This document shows positions 25,523 through 35,256 of a stretch of 64,000 bases of DNA, one piece after another. This stretch comes from Bradyrhizobium icense (GTDB lineage: Bacteria; Pseudomonadota; Alphaproteobacteria; Rhizobiales; Xanthobacteraceae). A program made the translations under genes and the position numbers. The first letter of the stretch is position 1. Each line of letters opens with the position of its first letter. The notes under the pieces are model-generated. The model worked only from the letters and a program-made list of their open reading frames with translations, had not been told where the DNA came from and made no database searches. Location of the stretch: positions 5,890,001 to 5,954,000 of the forward strand of contig NZ_CP016428.1 in the NCBI RefSeq assembly GCF_001693385.1. The letters are read 5' to 3'.

Positions 25523-26509
25523 TCAGCTCGTCTGCTGGATCGCCGAGAGTTCCCAATCGCCGCCACGACGGCGGGCGAAGGTCCAGACTTCGGTGGCCTC
25601 GATCGGGGTTTCGCTGCCCGCGACCAGACGGCCACTGGTGCGCTCAAGGGTCTTGTCGACCAGCGAGAACCGCATCGCCACGCTGGCATAATCGGTTTCG
25701 CCTTCGCGCCAGGCTTCCGCGAGATCGCCCTGCAGCAGCTTGACGTCGGACACCTTGTTGACGTCGTTGCGGGCCTTGTTCTCCTCGAGGTCCTTCGAGA
25801 AGTACGACACCATCTCGGGCGTCGCGAGCGTATGCAGCTTGGCCACATCCTCGTTCGACCAGGCGGCCTGAACCTCGCCGAGCAGTCGCTCGAAGGCTTC
25901 ATAGTCGGCCGGCTGGATTTCCAGCGCCGGCTGGCTCGAACCCAGCCCAAAGCCACCCAGTCCGGAGCGGAAGCTGGTCTGGGCGCCGGGGCCTTCAGCA
26001 GGCCCACCAGTAGCAGACGCGTTGGCATAGGCGGAGGCCGGTGTATGGCGGCGCTGCCACCACGACATCGCCAGACGCACCACGATCACGATCAGCGCGA
26101 TCTGCAGCAGCAAGCCGATAATCGAAGACAAGCCGCCGAGGCCGGAGAACAATCCGCCGCCGAACAGCATGCCGAGCAGGCCCGCGCCGAGGAAGCCCGC
26201 GGCGAGGCCGCCGAGCATGCCCATGCCGGGCCGGTTGAAGAACCCGCCCTTGGCTGCCGCGCCCGCGGCCGGAGCGCCCACAGCGGGACTGCCCGGCTGG
26301 GTAAAGGTGCGATTCATGGGTTGTGCCGCATTTGGCGCGGTGGTCGTGCTCGGGGGTGCCGAATAGGTCCGCGATCCCCGCGAACCGGAGCTGCCGCCCT
26401 TACCAACGCGGGCGTCAGCCGCATCGATTGTGATCGCCAAAGGAACCGCCACGGACAGGACAATGGCCATGGCCCGTACAATTCCGCGCGCAGTCTGCGT
26501 GAAATTCAT
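25523..26509 (-). CDS. Tim44-domain inner-membrane protein
   Basis: 328 aa from ATG 26509 behind GAGGAA. Signal sequence (MNFTQTARGIVRAMAIVLSV ... DAADARVGKGG), a Ser/Thr/Pro-rich linker, a Gly-rich hydrophobic region with two spans (about 95-150; FLGAGLLGMLFGGGLFSGLG, then a second helix ending RLAMSWWQRR), and a C-terminal Tim44-like domain (residues about 195-325: DYEAFERLLGEVQAAWSNED ... VWTFARRRGGDWELSAIQQT). Bacterial Tim44-like proteins sit in the cytoplasmic membrane; their role is unclear. Own terminator follows. Confidence 0.88.
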   Translation of the reverse strand: MNFTQTARGIVRAMAIVLSVAVPLAITIDAADARVGKGGSSGSRGSRTYSAPPSTTTAPNAAQPMNRTFTQPGSPAVGAPAAGAAAKGGFFNRPGMGMLGGLAAGFLGAGLLGMLFGGGLFSGLGGLSSIIGLLLQIALIVIVVRLAMSWWQRRHTPASAYANASATGGPAEGPGAQTSFRSGLGGFGLGSSQPALEIQPADYEAFERLLGEVQAAWSNEDVAKLHTLATPEMVSYFSKDLEENKARNDVNKVSDVKLLQGDLAEAWREGETDYASVAMRFSLVDKTLERTSGRLVAGSETPIEATEVWTFARRRGGDWELSAIQQTS

Positions 26510-26709
26510 GTCTTTTTCCTCGTTCCCCGGCATGGGGAAGTGCCCCTAAGATGGTCAGAGCTGCCCAAAAGTGAAGCCATTTCCGGGAACCAGCGCTGCG
26601 GCCCTCGGTCGCGGGGATGTGACGATTTGGCCGTGAATCAATGATTAACGCGATGACGGGCACGGCCGGCACCCTGCCCGGCTGGAACCGATTAGCGCCC
26701 GGCCAGACG

Positions 26710-29274
26710 TCACGACGCCGTCATCGTTTCCTTCACCTTCTCGACCAGCGCTGACAGCGCAAACGGCTTCGGCAGGAAGGCGAATTGTTCGTTCTCCGGC
26801 AAGCTTTTGTCGAAAGCTTCTTCAGCGTAACCTGAGACGAAGATGATCTTGAGATTTGGATTGCGCTTGCGCATTTCGCGCAGCAGCGTCGGGCCGTCCA
26901 TTTCCGGCATCACCACGTCGGAAACGACGAGATCCACCGCACCGTCCTTTTCGTCCAGCGCCTCCATCGCCTCGATGCCGTTGGAGGCCTCGATCACGCT
27001 GTAGCCGCGCGAACGCAGGCCGCGTGCGTTCAGCGAGCGCAAGCCCTCCTCGTCTTCCACCAGCAGGATGGTGCCCTGCCCCGTCAGGTCGGGCCGCGGC
27101 TTCGGCGGTTCGGCCGCCCCTTCCTTGGCCGCACCATTGGCGGCGTGCGCCTCCGGCTGCGCTTCCAGTTCGGGCCGATGACGCGGCAAGAAGATGCGGA
27201 AAGTGGTGCCTTCGCCCGGCGTGGAATCGACATAGATGAAGCCGCCGGTTTGCTTGACGATGCCATACACCGTGGAGAGGCCGAGCCCGGTGCCCTTGCC
27301 GACCTCCTTGGTCGAAAAGAATGGCTCGAAGATCTTGTCGACGATCTCGGCCGGGATTCCGGTGCCGGTATCGGAAATGTCGATCCGCACATAATCGGCG
27401 GCCGGCATGCCCTTGTGCGAAAGCTGGGCGGCTTCGTCTACCGTCACGTTGGCGGTCCTTACCGTCAGCTTGCCGCCATCGGGCATCGCATCGCGCGCGT
27501 TCACCGCGAGATTGACGACCACTTGTTCGAACTGCGAGACGTCGACCTTGACCGGCCAGAGATCGCGACCGTGCACGAGGTCGAGCTTGACCTTCTCGCC
27601 GATCAGGCGGCGCAGCAGCATGGTTAGGTCGGAAAGTGCATCGCCGAGGTCGAGCACCTGCGGCCGCAGCGTCTGGCGGCGCGAGAACGCGAGCAGTTGC
27701 CGCACCAGCGTCGCCGCGCGGGTCGCGTTCTGCTTGATCTGCATGATGTCCTGGAACGACGGATCGGTCGGCTTGTGCGCGTTCAGGAGGAAGTCGTTCG
27801 CCATCATGATGGCCGAGAGCACGTTGTTGAAGTCGTGCGCGATGCCGCCGGCGAGCTGGCCGACCATGTCCATCTTCTGCGACTGATTGATCTGGTTTTC
27901 CAGCGTGCGGCGCTCGGTGGTCTCGAGCAGATAGACGATGGCGGCTTCGGTATCGCGCTCGTCCTCCTCGACCGCGGTGACGAAGAACTGTCCCCAGCGC
28001 TCCTTGGCGCCGTCGAGCATGACTTCCACCGGCGCGATGTCGCCCTGCCCTTCGGCCGCCTGGTTGATCGCCGAGATCAGAAGGCTACGCTCGCGCGCAT
28101 TTACCGTGCGGAAGATCGACTTGTTGGCCGCACCATCGGAGCCCAGGCTTTGCGCAAGCTTGGCGAAGCGGGCGTTGGCGCGCACCACCGTACCGCCGCG
28201 GTCCACCGTCGCAATCGCCATCGGCGTATGGTCGAAGAACCGCATGAAGCGGACTTCGGCGGCTCGTTCGGGGTCGGAATGCTCGTCGCGCGTGCGGCTG
28301 ATCACGAGCGTGCGCGATGAACCGGGCGAGCCGTCGGCGCCGAAGGCGAGCTTGTGATAGAGCCGGACCGGCATGGTCTTGCCGCCGCGCATGCGCAGAT
28401 CGATGTCGAATACTTCGGTTTTGACCTCGCCGGGTACCGCGACGATCGAGGTCAGGAGCGCGGCGCCATCGCCGGAGACGATATCGGTAAGCTTCAACCC
28501 GCCGGATCCAATCTCGGCGAGATCGTAGTCGAGCCAGTTCGCCAGCGTGGCGTTGACATAGATGACGTCGCCGGCCGGATCGACCGAGAAGAAGCCGCAT
28601 GGCGCATGATCGAGATATTCGATCGCGTGCTGCAGTTCCCGAAACACATCTTCCTGGCGCTCGCGGTCCCGCGTGATGTCGGCGATCGACCACACCGCGT
28701 ATTTTGCTTCGCGCTTGCTCTGGCCGAGCGGGCGAACCCGCATCCGCAGCCAGCGGCCCTGCGCGCCGTCAGAGCCGGCGATCCGGACCTCCTCCTGCTG
28801 CCGCTTGCCTTCGCGGGCGGCCTTGAGCAGGCGGAACACGGCTTCAGAGACGTCGGGATTACCGATGAAGACGCGCTCGACCGGCCGCACGTCCTGCGGC
28901 GTGGCCGCCCCGGTCAGCGCCTGATAGGCGGCATTGGAATAGACCACGTGGCCTTTGGGGTCGGTCACCGCCAGCCCGTCATAGGCGTGATCGGCGATGC
29001 GGCCCATCACCGGATCGTCGGAGGTGCGGTCGGTGAAGCGGATGATACCGGCGGCAAAAGCGAACAGATTGAACAGGCCGACCATGGCCAAAAGGGCCAG
29101 CACGCCGAGGATATAGGGCTGGGCCTGGGCGCGGCCGATGGTCATCAGAGCCACCGCCATCGCGACAATACCGGCGGCTACCAGCAACACCAGCACGATG
29201 CTGCCGCCCCGCCGCGCCGGCTCGTGGGCCGCGAAGGGCTCGGTGGGCGGATGGCTGTCGGTTTCGGCGGTCAT
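26710..29274 (-). CDS. cckA: hybrid histidine kinase CckA (cell-cycle phosphorelay)
   Basis: 854 aa from ATG 29274 (a GTG four codons upstream is possible). Two N-terminal membrane helices (about 25-47 and 53-78), two to three PAS-like domains (about 90-455, e.g. [20 protein letters not shown]), HisKA with H480 in [13 protein letters not shown], HATPase with N-box [15 protein letters not shown]-boxes DTGTGIP and [13 protein letters not shown], and a receiver domain with acceptor D786 ([10 protein letters not shown]). This order is that of CckA, which phosphorylates CtrA through ChpT. It follows flhB on the same strand, and candidate CtrA sites occur elsewhere in the window. Confidence 0.88.
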   Translation of the reverse strand: MTAETDSHPPTEPFAAHEPARRGGSIVLVLLVAAGIVAMAVALMTIGRAQAQPYILGVLALLAMVGLFNLFAFAAGIIRFTDRTSDDPVMGRIADHAYDGLAVTDPKGHVVYSNAAYQALTGAATPQDVRPVERVFIGNPDVSEAVFRLLKAAREGKRQQEEVRIAGSDGAQGRWLRMRVRPLGQSKREAKYAVWSIADITRDRERQEDVFRELQHAIEYLDHAPCGFFSVDPAGDVIYVNATLANWLDYDLAEIGSGGLKLTDIVSGDGAALLTSIVAVPGEVKTEVFDIDLRMRGGKTMPVRLYHKLAFGADGSPGSSRTLVISRTRDEHSDPERAAEVRFMRFFDHTPMAIATVDRGGTVVRANARFAKLAQSLGSDGAANKSIFRTVNARERSLLISAINQAAEGQGDIAPVEVMLDGAKERWGQFFVTAVEEDERDTEAAIVYLLETTERRTLENQINQSQKMDMVGQLAGGIAHDFNNVLSAIMMANDFLLNAHKPTDPSFQDIMQIKQNATRAATLVRQLLAFSRRQTLRPQVLDLGDALSDLTMLLRRLIGEKVKLDLVHGRDLWPVKVDVSQFEQVVVNLAVNARDAMPDGGKLTVRTANVTVDEAAQLSHKGMPAADYVRIDISDTGTGIPAEIVDKIFEPFFSTKEVGKGTGLGLSTVYGIVKQTGGFIYVDSTPGEGTTFRIFLPRHRPELEAQPEAHAANGAAKEGAAEPPKPRPDLTGQGTILLVEDEEGLRSLNARGLRSRGYSVIEASNGIEAMEALDEKDGAVDLVVSDVVMPEMDGPTLLREMRKRNPNLKIIFVSGYAEEAFDKSLPENEQFAFLPKPFALSALVEKVKETMTAS

Positions 29275-29421
29275 CTGAAGAGGCACTGCCCGTCGGCAAG
29301 GAGGTGACGCGCTGATCCGCGCGCCGCTCCTGAGTGCCTGAATCGGACCCGCAAGCGCAAGTCCATCAGGCGGTTATTTGACAGATTGAAGGCATTTCAA
29401 GGCGTTTTCCAGCGGTTCCCC

Positions 29422-30495
29422 TCACATCCTTCGGCTAGCAAACCCGTTCCTGAGGCGCATGACATAACCGATGATCTCGGCGACCGCGTGATAGTGCTCG
29501 ACCGGAATCTCCTCGTCGATATCGACAGTGGCATGGAGCGCGCGCGCCAGCGGCACATTCTCCACGATCGGAATGTCGTGCTTCCTGGCGATTTCCCGGA
29601 TCTTGAACGCGATGTTGTCGACGCCCTTGGCGACGCAGACCGGCGCCGTCATGCCGCGATCGTAGGACAGCGCCACCGAATAGTGGGTCGGGTTAGTGAT
29701 GACGACGCTGGCGTTGGGAACGGCGGCCATCATGCGCTTCTTCATCCGCTGCACCCGCAACTGCCTGATACGGCCCTTGATGTGGGGATCGCCTTCGGAC
29801 TGCTTGAACTCGTCCTTGATCTCCTGCAGCGACATCTTCTGGCGCTCGAACCACTGCCGGTACTGGAAGAAATAGTCGGCGATCGCGACTGCCGCCAGCA
29901 TCGCCACCACTGCGCCCATCAACTGCAGCGTCAGGCCGGTGGTAACGCCGAGGATCGCTGAAGGATCGAACATCAGGAACGATTCCAGGCGATCACGTTC
30001 GGGCCACAGCACCGCCATCATGACGGCACCGAGCGCGATCAGCTTGAACAGGCCCTTGGCGAAATTCGCCACCGCCTGCTTGCCGAAGATGCGTTTCAGT
30101 CCCGCACCGGGGGACACCTTGCTGAACTTCGGTTTCAGCGATTCCGACGACCACACCAGCCGGTGCTGGATCATGTTGCCGGCGATCGCGGAAAGCGCCA
30201 GCATCAATAGCGGCACGCCGATCGCGCCGAGCACGGCATAGCCCAGCGTGTTGCCGAGCGCGAGCAGCGCCGCGCCGTCGGTGCGAAGCTGGCCTGCATT
30301 GGCGATCAGGTTGCGCAGCGGCATCAGGATGCCGCCGCCGATCGACCCCGCGAACGTCGATAATATCAGCGTGCCGCCAGCGATGATGAACCAGGTGTTG
30401 ACCTCCTGGCTCTTGGCGACGTCGCCCTTGGCAAGCGCATCGTCGAGACGTTTTTGCGTAGGGTCTTCTGTTTTGTCGTCTGAATCGTCGGCCAT
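29422..30495 (-). CDS. flhB: flagellar type III export switch protein FlhB
   Basis: 357 aa. Four membrane helices in the N-terminal 220 residues after EDPTQKRLDDALAKGDVAKS, then the cytoplasmic switch domain with the autocleavage motif NPTH (VVITNPTHYSVALSYD). FlhB sits in the flagellar export gate and changes substrate specificity from rod/hook to filament proteins. It is the last flagellar gene of the flgB-flgC-fliE-fliQ-fliR-flhB run; cckA follows after 147 bp. Confidence 0.97.
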   Translation of the reverse strand: MADDSDDKTEDPTQKRLDDALAKGDVAKSQEVNTWFIIAGGTLILSTFAGSIGGGILMPLRNLIANAGQLRTDGAALLALGNTLGYAVLGAIGVPLLMLALSAIAGNMIQHRLVWSSESLKPKFSKVSPGAGLKRIFGKQAVANFAKGLFKLIALGAVMMAVLWPERDRLESFLMFDPSAILGVTTGLTLQLMGAVVAMLAAVAIADYFFQYRQWFERQKMSLQEIKDEFKQSEGDPHIKGRIRQLRVQRMKKRMMAAVPNASVVITNPTHYSVALSYDRGMTAPVCVAKGVDNIAFKIREIARKHDIPIVENVPLARALHATVDIDEEIPVEHYHAVAEIIGYVMRLRNGFASRRM

Positions 30496-30517
30496 CGCGG
30501 CGCTCTAGTTTTTGTTT

Positions 30518-30566
30518 GAGCATGATCTTCTCGGAAAACCGGTACCCACATTTCCGGATCATGCTC
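30518..30566. repeat. dispersed bradyrhizobial palindrome (family B) between fliR and flhB
   Basis: 49 bp from GAGCATGATC to GATCATGCTC with inner AAACCGGTACC-like symmetry. This element is scattered in Bradyrhizobium genomes. It ends exactly at the stop codon of fliR and separates it from flhB. Confidence 0.85.
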
Positions 30567-31336
30567 TATTTCAGTGGCGTCAGCTCGTGCATCACGCCGG
30601 TAAAGTAGTTGAGATAGGTCGCCATCATTCCGGTGAGGACGAGGCCGAAGATCAAAAAGCCCACCATGATCGACAGCGGCACGCCCACGAAATAGACCTG
30701 CATCGCCGGCATCAGCCGCGCCAGCACGCCAAGCCCGATATTGAAGACGAGGCCGAACACCAGAAACGGCGCCGAAAGCTGTATGCCGATCTTGAAGGCA
30801 GTGGCAAAGGCGCGCGTGGCGAGCGCCGCGACGTCGCCGCTCGGCATCAGTTCGCCGGGCGAAAAAATACGATAGCTCTCGTTCAGCGCCGCGATCACGA
30901 GATGATGGCTGTCGGTGGCAAACAGCAGCGTCATGCCGAGAATGGTGAGGAAGTTGCCGATCAAGAGGCCCTGCTGCCCCTGCGTCGGGTCGACCGCGGT
31001 GACAAAACCGAGGCCGAGTTGCTGGGCGATTACCGATCCCGCAACCGACAACGCCGACAGCGTGACGCGCGCGGTGGCGCCGAGCACGATGCCGATGACG
31101 ATCTCGTGCACCATCAACACGGCGAGCGAGGCCATCGACGTCAAGTCGACCTGATAGGCCGTGCGGTGCAGCGGCAGGATGATCAGCGTCAGGAGAAGCG
31201 CGATCGCGAGCTTGATGCGCACCGGGATATTGCTCTCGCCAAACCCCGGCAAAAGCATCACCATGGCGCCCACGCGGGCAAACACCAGCATGAAGGTGGC
31301 GGCAAGGGCCGGCAGCAGCGATATGTCGACGCGCAT
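30566..31336 (-). CDS. fliR: flagellar export gate protein FliR
   Basis: 256 aa, about six membrane helices. Family features: FARVGAMVMLLPGFGE near the N-terminus, AGSVIAQQLGLGFVTAVDPT and the C-terminal FNIGLGVLARLMPAMQVYFV. With FliP and FliQ it makes the helical pore of the flagellar secretion system. Start MRVDISLLPA lies 14 bp after fliQ's stop. Its stop is the edge of a dispersed palindrome. Confidence 0.96.
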   Translation of the reverse strand: MRVDISLLPALAATFMLVFARVGAMVMLLPGFGESNIPVRIKLAIALLLTLIILPLHRTAYQVDLTSMASLAVLMVHEIVIGIVLGATARVTLSALSVAGSVIAQQLGLGFVTAVDPTQGQQGLLIGNFLTILGMTLLFATDSHHLVIAALNESYRIFSPGELMPSGDVAALATRAFATAFKIGIQLSAPFLVFGLVFNIGLGVLARLMPAMQVYFVGVPLSIMVGFLIFGLVLTGMMATYLNYFTGVMHELTPLK

Positions 31337-31350
31337 TTATTCACAATGCA

Positions 31351-31614
31351 TCAACCGCCTATGATTCGCGACGATATCCGCATCATGTGACCGTGCAGCG
31401 AATCGGCCATGAACGGCAGCGCAAGCAACAGCGTGACGAAGATTGCGAGGATCTTCGGCACGAAGATCAGCGTCTGTTCCTGGATCTGGGTCAGCGCCTG
31501 GAACAGCGAGACCACGACGCCGACCACCAGGCCAATCACCATCAGGGGCGACGACACCACCACGATGGTCCAGATCGCATCGCGCGCCACGTCGAGAGTT
31601 TCAGCACCGGTCAT
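31351..31614 (-). CDS. fliQ: flagellar export gate protein FliQ
   Basis: 87 aa, the standard size, two membrane helices (residues about 14-40 and 50-75) with VGVVVSLFQALTQIQEQTLIFVPKI, the family signature. Part of the FliPQR pore. Between fliE and fliR in the operon. Confidence 0.96.
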   Translation of the reverse strand: MTGAETLDVARDAIWTIVVVSSPLMVIGLVVGVVVSLFQALTQIQEQTLIFVPKILAIFVTLLLALPFMADSLHGHMMRISSRIIGG

Positions 31615-31649
31615 TTCAGTCTCTCAGTTCCCTGTTCTGTCATTCAAAG

Positions 31650-31735
31650 GCCCGCGAATGGCGAGCGGAATAGCGAATGGGGCCAGGAAATGCGGCAGTG
31701 TTTGCCTACTCGCCATTCCCTTTTCGCTACTCGCC
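31650..31735. repeat. intergenic imperfect palindrome between fliE and fliQ
   Basis: Complementary tracts such as GGCGAGCGGAATAGCGAATG on one side and CATTCCC...CGCTACTCGCC on the other frame the 125-bp gap between fliE and fliQ. The composition (repeated GCGAATGGCGA-type words) matches a dispersed element family in bradyrhizobia. Confidence 0.45.
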
Positions 31736-31739
31736 CTCC

Positions 31740-32051
31740 TCAAATCGGCATCTTCATAATGTCTTCGTAGGACTGGATCACCCGGTCGCGCACCGACACC
31801 AGGGTCGAGACCGCGACGTCGGTCTCCGCGACTGCCGTCACCACGTCCATCACGTTGGCTTTGCCCGAGGTCATCGCCATGGTCTGGGCATCGGATTTCT
31901 TGCCGGCGTCCAGCACGCTTCCCACCGCGTCCTTGAGCAGCGCGCTGAAGGACGGGCCGCCGGTGGATTGGCCGCCCTTCTCTGCGCCGCCGGTTTCCAT
32001 GATGCGCGAAAGCGCGGCGTAGGCGTTTGCTGCAACGGTGGGTGAAGCCAT
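31740..32051 (-). CDS. fliE: flagellar hook-basal body protein FliE
   Basis: 103 aa. C-terminal FliE signature: DVVTAVAETDVAVSTLVSVR followed by DRVIQSYEDIMKMPI; FSALLKDAVGSVLDAG in the middle. FliE joins the MS ring to the proximal rod and is exported by the flagellar apparatus. Follows flgC by 16 bp. Confidence 0.95.
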   Translation of the reverse strand: MASPTVAANAYAALSRIMETGGAEKGGQSTGGPSFSALLKDAVGSVLDAGKKSDAQTMAMTSGKANVMDVVTAVAETDVAVSTLVSVRDRVIQSYEDIMKMPI

Positions 32052-32067
32052 TTTCTATGGTTCCTGT

Positions 32068-32493
32068 TCAGGCCTTGAGGATGTCGAGGGTGCGTTGAAT
32101 CATGCGGCGCGTGGCGCTGATGATGTTGAGGTTGGCTTCGTAGGACCGCTGCGCCTCGCGCATGTCGGTCATTTCAACCAGCGGATTGACGTTCGGATAT
32201 TTGACGTTGCCGGCCGCATCCGCCGCCGGATTGCTCGGCTCGTGCTTGACGCGAAACGCCGACTGGTCAGCCCTGACCTTGCCGAGCGTCACCACGCGGG
32301 CGTCCAGCGTGCGGTCGAGCGCTGACGAGAATGTCGGCACCTTGCGGCGATAGGGATCGCCGCCCGCCGATGGCGCGGTGGACTCCGCATTGGCGATGTT
32401 TTCCGAGATCACCCGCATCCGCCCCGCCTGCGCGCGCAGGCCGGAGGTCGCGATGCTCATCGAGCGGGCGAAATCGCTTCCATCATCTGCCAT
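32068..32493 (-). CDS. flgC: flagellar proximal rod protein FlgC
   Basis: 141 aa. N-terminal rod-family motif IATSGLRAQAGRMRVISENI with ANAES, and C-terminal EMTDMREAQRSYEANLNIIS. Builds the proximal rod with FlgB and FlgF. Second gene of the flgB operon, 25 bp behind flgB. Confidence 0.96.
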   Translation of the reverse strand: MADDGSDFARSMSIATSGLRAQAGRMRVISENIANAESTAPSAGGDPYRRKVPTFSSALDRTLDARVVTLGKVRADQSAFRVKHEPSNPAADAAGNVKYPNVNPLVEMTDMREAQRSYEANLNIISATRRMIQRTLDILKA

Positions 32494-32518
32494 GATCCGG
32501 TTCTCCTAATCGCGGGCG

Positions 32519-32929
32519 TCAGCGTTTGCCGATGGCGGTTTTGAGCAGGCCGAGGCTGCGGCTGTAGAGGGAAGTGGCGGCCGCATAATCCATCTGGTTG
32601 GCCGAGACCTTCAGCATCTGGTCTTCCAGATTGACCGAATTGCCGGCAGGCTTGGTCAAGAAGCCGCTCCTGCCGCCGTCCCCCCTGAAGCTCTGGCGGC
32701 CGCCGGCGACGCCGATATGGGTGGCGCTCGTGCGCAGCATGGCGAGCGAACCCATCGCACCGCCGACATTCGCGCCCTTGTTGTCGAACTTCGGTTCGAC
32801 CAGGTCGCTCGGCCTGAAATTCGGGGTGTTGGCATTGGATACGTTTTCGGCGAGCACGCGCTGGCGCTCCTGGTGCCACTGCATCTTGGTACGCAGCGCC
32901 GACAGGATCGGAAGGTCGTTGATGGCCAT
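32519..32929 (-). CDS. flgB: flagellar proximal rod protein FlgB
   Basis: 136 aa. Rod-family N-terminus (ALRTKMQWHQERQRVLAENVSNANTPNF split around residue 15-42) and C-terminal NSVNLEDQMLKVSANQMDYA. First gene of the minus-strand flgB-flgC-fliE-fliQ-fliR-flhB run. A full CtrA-like box lies 67-81 bp upstream of its start, the position expected for CtrA-activated early flagellar genes. Confidence 0.96.
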   Translation of the reverse strand: MAINDLPILSALRTKMQWHQERQRVLAENVSNANTPNFRPSDLVEPKFDNKGANVGGAMGSLAMLRTSATHIGVAGGRQSFRGDGGRSGFLTKPAGNSVNLEDQMLKVSANQMDYAAATSLYSRSLGLLKTAIGKR

Positions 32930-32995
32930 CGCGAGCTGTTCCCCGTTAACCTCTGGCAGACGCCGCGAGGTAGGCAGAATTTGCCCGGTGTATGG

Positions 32996-33010
32996 TTAAC
33001 GGCTGGTTAA
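32996..33010 (-). promoter_or_regulatory. candidate CtrA-binding site upstream of flgB
   Basis: TTAA-CGGCTGG-TTAA, the full TTAA-N7-TTAA consensus, within ATGGTTAA. It lies 67 bp upstream of flgB in a 425-bp region between divergent flgB and fliO. Confidence 0.7.
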
Positions 33011-33354
33011 AATCGCGCCTGCGGCCGTAGACGTCGGCCAATGCCCGCAAAACGAGCGCATTTTCGCCACGAAAACTGCGTTAACCAGCCGCAACCAACG
33101 CGGCCTGGGGCGCTCAGAAGTCGTTTTGGGTCAAGCGATTCTTGGTCTATTAATTAACCGGATGGCGGCGTTCGCCGCGGGGATTAAGAAATAAGGCTGA
33201 TCTCGGGCGTGATTCGCCGGTTGCGGATCGCTCAGGGCTTGATCCGGCAGACGGGAACCGCATTCCCGAAGGGATCATGCTCGGACAGGAAGACCTAAGA
33301 CCGCACTCGTCGAAGCCAGCATCAAGAGAACGGCCCGTGGCCGGGGACTAAAGA
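33011..33354. other. intergenic region between flgB and fliO
   Basis: No gene seen. Several GTTAAC/TTAACC half-boxes (near 33081 and 33153) lie in it; they might add to CtrA binding or belong to the fliO promoter. A GGGAACCGCATTCCC inverted repeat is found at about 33246-33260. Confidence 0.4.
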
Positions 33355-34395
33355 ATGCAGACACTGACATTCCTCTTCGCATTCATCGCCGTTCTGGCGC
33401 TGATCGGCGTAGCCGCATGGCTGGTCCGCCGGTTTGCCAACAACCGCCTCGGCGCCAACACCCAGCGCGGGCGGATGCCGCGCCTCGCCGTGATCGACGC
33501 CGCTGCTGTGGACGGCCGCCGGCGCCTCGTGCTGGTGCGGCGCGACAATGTCGAGCACCTGCTGATGATCGGCGGTCCGAGCGACATCGTGGTCGAACCC
33601 AACATCGTGCGTGCAACGCCCAATCGCGATCAGATGGCGCCGCGCCCGGCGGTCGGCGAGCAGCCGCCGCGGATTGCGCCATTGCCCGACGCCGCCTGGA
33701 GCGAGGAAGCGGCGAGATCCGATTTGCGATCGACGGAGGCCTTCGACCATCACGCCGAACCGCAAATGCCGGAGCCGCCGCTGCGCCCCGCTCGTCCCTC
33801 TTTCGCGGACGATATCCGCCGCCCCGCGGCCCCGCCGATGCCGGAACGTCGCGGCGACCCACTGACGGGCTTTGCGCCGGAATCGATCAGCGGTCGTCCC
33901 GAATCATCGCCGCCGCGCCTGACCCGCCCCGAACCGCTGATGCCCCGGCCGCAGCGCGAGTTGCCCAAGGCACCGCCAGTTCGTGAGGCACCGCCAGTTC
34001 GTGAGGCACCACCGGTTCGTGACACAGTGCCGGTCCGCGACGCGGCGTCAGTCCGCGAGGCACCGATAGCCCGCGAAGCACCGCCTGTCCGTGAGGTGCC
34101 GCCCGTCCGCGCGCCGGAACGTGCAGCCGCGGCTCCGCCGCCTCCGCCCCCTCCAGCCCCCGCACCGTCGAGCGCCGATCAGAATCTCGCCGAGATGGCG
34201 CAGCGGCTGGAAGCCGCCCTGCGCCGGCCGGCCGAACCGGTGGCACCGCCGGTAGCGCCGGAAACGCCGCCTGCCCGTACCGGTCGCAGCGAGCCTCCCG
34301 CTCCCGCTCCCAGCCCCGCTCCGCAGAAGAGTGGCTTTGAGAATCTCGAAGACGAGATGGCGTCCTTGCTGGGCCGTCCGAAGAACCCTTCGTGA
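33355..34395 (+). CDS. fliO: FliO-like flagellar biosynthesis protein with long disordered tail
   Basis: 346 aa, much longer than ordinary FliO. Residues 1-26 form one membrane helix (MQTLTFLFAFIAVLALIGVA), followed by a small beta domain (RMPRLAVIDAAAVDGRRRLV ... LLMIGGPSDIVVE), the FliO core. Residues 100-346 are rich in Pro, Arg, Glu and Ala, with repeats of APPVRE and a PPPPPPPAPAP run. FliO assists assembly of the FliP pore; fliP overlaps its stop (GTGA), which strongly supports the assignment. Confidence 0.85.
   Translation: MQTLTFLFAFIAVLALIGVAAWLVRRFANNRLGANTQRGRMPRLAVIDAAAVDGRRRLVLVRRDNVEHLLMIGGPSDIVVEPNIVRATPNRDQMAPRPAVGEQPPRIAPLPDAAWSEEAARSDLRSTEAFDHHAEPQMPEPPLRPARPSFADDIRRPAAPPMPERRGDPLTGFAPESISGRPESSPPRLTRPEPLMPRPQRELPKAPPVREAPPVREAPPVRDTVPVRDAASVREAPIAREAPPVREVPPVRAPERAAAAPPPPPPPAPAPSSADQNLAEMAQRLEAALRRPAEPVAPPVAPETPPARTGRSEPPAPAPSPAPQKSGFENLEDEMASLLGRPKNPS
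33970..34023 (+). repeat. three 18-bp tandem repeats inside fliO
   Basis: GCACCGCCAGTTCGTGAG at 33970-33987 and 33988-34005, then a variant GCACCACCGGTTCGTGAC at 34006-34023. They encode APPVRE/APPVRD units; more diverged units follow in the protein. Confidence 0.9.
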
Positions 34396-35147
34396 GGCCG
34401 GCGACTTCTCCGCGTAGAGTTTTATTTTTCTTAATCCTGACAGTCGCCGGATCGCTCGCCGATCCGGCGCTGGCGCAGGACATCAGCATCAGTCTCGGCC
34501 AGGGCGGCGGCGGGGTGACCGAACGCGCGATCCAATTGATCGCGCTGTTGACGGTGCTGTCGATCGCGCCGTCGATCCTGATCATGATGACGTCGTTCAC
34601 ACGGATCGTCGTCGTGCTGTCGCTGCTGCGCACGGCGCTCGGCACCGCGACCGCCCCACCCAACTCCGTGATCATTGCGCTTGCGATGTTCCTAACCGCG
34701 TTCGTGATGGGGCCGGTGCTGCAGAAGTCCTATGACGATGGCATCAAGCCCCTGGTCGCCAACGAGCTCGGCGTCGAGGAAGCGCTGCAAAAGGCCGCTG
34801 TGCCGCTCCGCGGCTTCATGCAGAAGAATGTCCGCGAAAAGGATCTGAAGCTGTTCGTGGACCTGTCGGGCGAGCCGCCGCCGGCGACGCCGGAAGACCT
34901 GTCGCTGCGGATTCTGGTCCCGGCCTTCATGATCTCCGAACTGAAGCGCGCCTTTGAGATCGGCTTCCTGCTCTTCCTCCCCTTCCTGATTATCGATCTC
35001 GTGGTCGCATCCGTCCTGATGTCGATGGGTATGATGATGCTGCCGCCGGTCGTGGTGTCGCTGCCGTTTAAGTTAATCTTTTTTGTGCTGGTCGACGGCT
35101 GGTCGCTGGTGGCTGGGAGCCTGGTACAAAGCTATGGCGGGGGCTAG
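34392..35147 (+). CDS. fliP: flagellar export gate protein FliP
   Basis: 251 aa from GTG 34392, overlapping the fliO stop. Signal peptide (MRPATSPRRVLFFLILTVAG ... PALAQD), then the FliP core: LTVLSIAPSILIMMTSFTRI, PPNSVIIALAMFLTAFVMGP and LPFLIIDLVVASVLMSMGMM. Pore component of the flagellar export gate with FliQ and FliR. Transcribed away from the flgB operon. Confidence 0.97.
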   Translation: MRPATSPRRVLFFLILTVAGSLADPALAQDISISLGQGGGGVTERAIQLIALLTVLSIAPSILIMMTSFTRIVVVLSLLRTALGTATAPPNSVIIALAMFLTAFVMGPVLQKSYDDGIKPLVANELGVEEALQKAAVPLRGFMQKNVREKDLKLFVDLSGEPPPATPEDLSLRILVPAFMISELKRAFEIGFLLFLPFLIIDLVVASVLMSMGMMMLPPVVVSLPFKLIFFVLVDGWSLVAGSLVQSYGGG

Positions 35148-35256
35148 CAACCCATTCCTGCCGGTCCCGCGCACAATTAGGTCAATATTGGTTACGTATT
35201 TGCGGCGGAGTTTCCCAAGGAATTTAAGGTGAGATTAGTTCCTTCGTGCACAATGG

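Noticed and set aside
33970..34023. short regularly spaced repeats as possible CRISPR
   Set aside because: Repeats are 18 bp, contiguous without spacers, in frame and encode APPVRE units of FliO; no cas genes.
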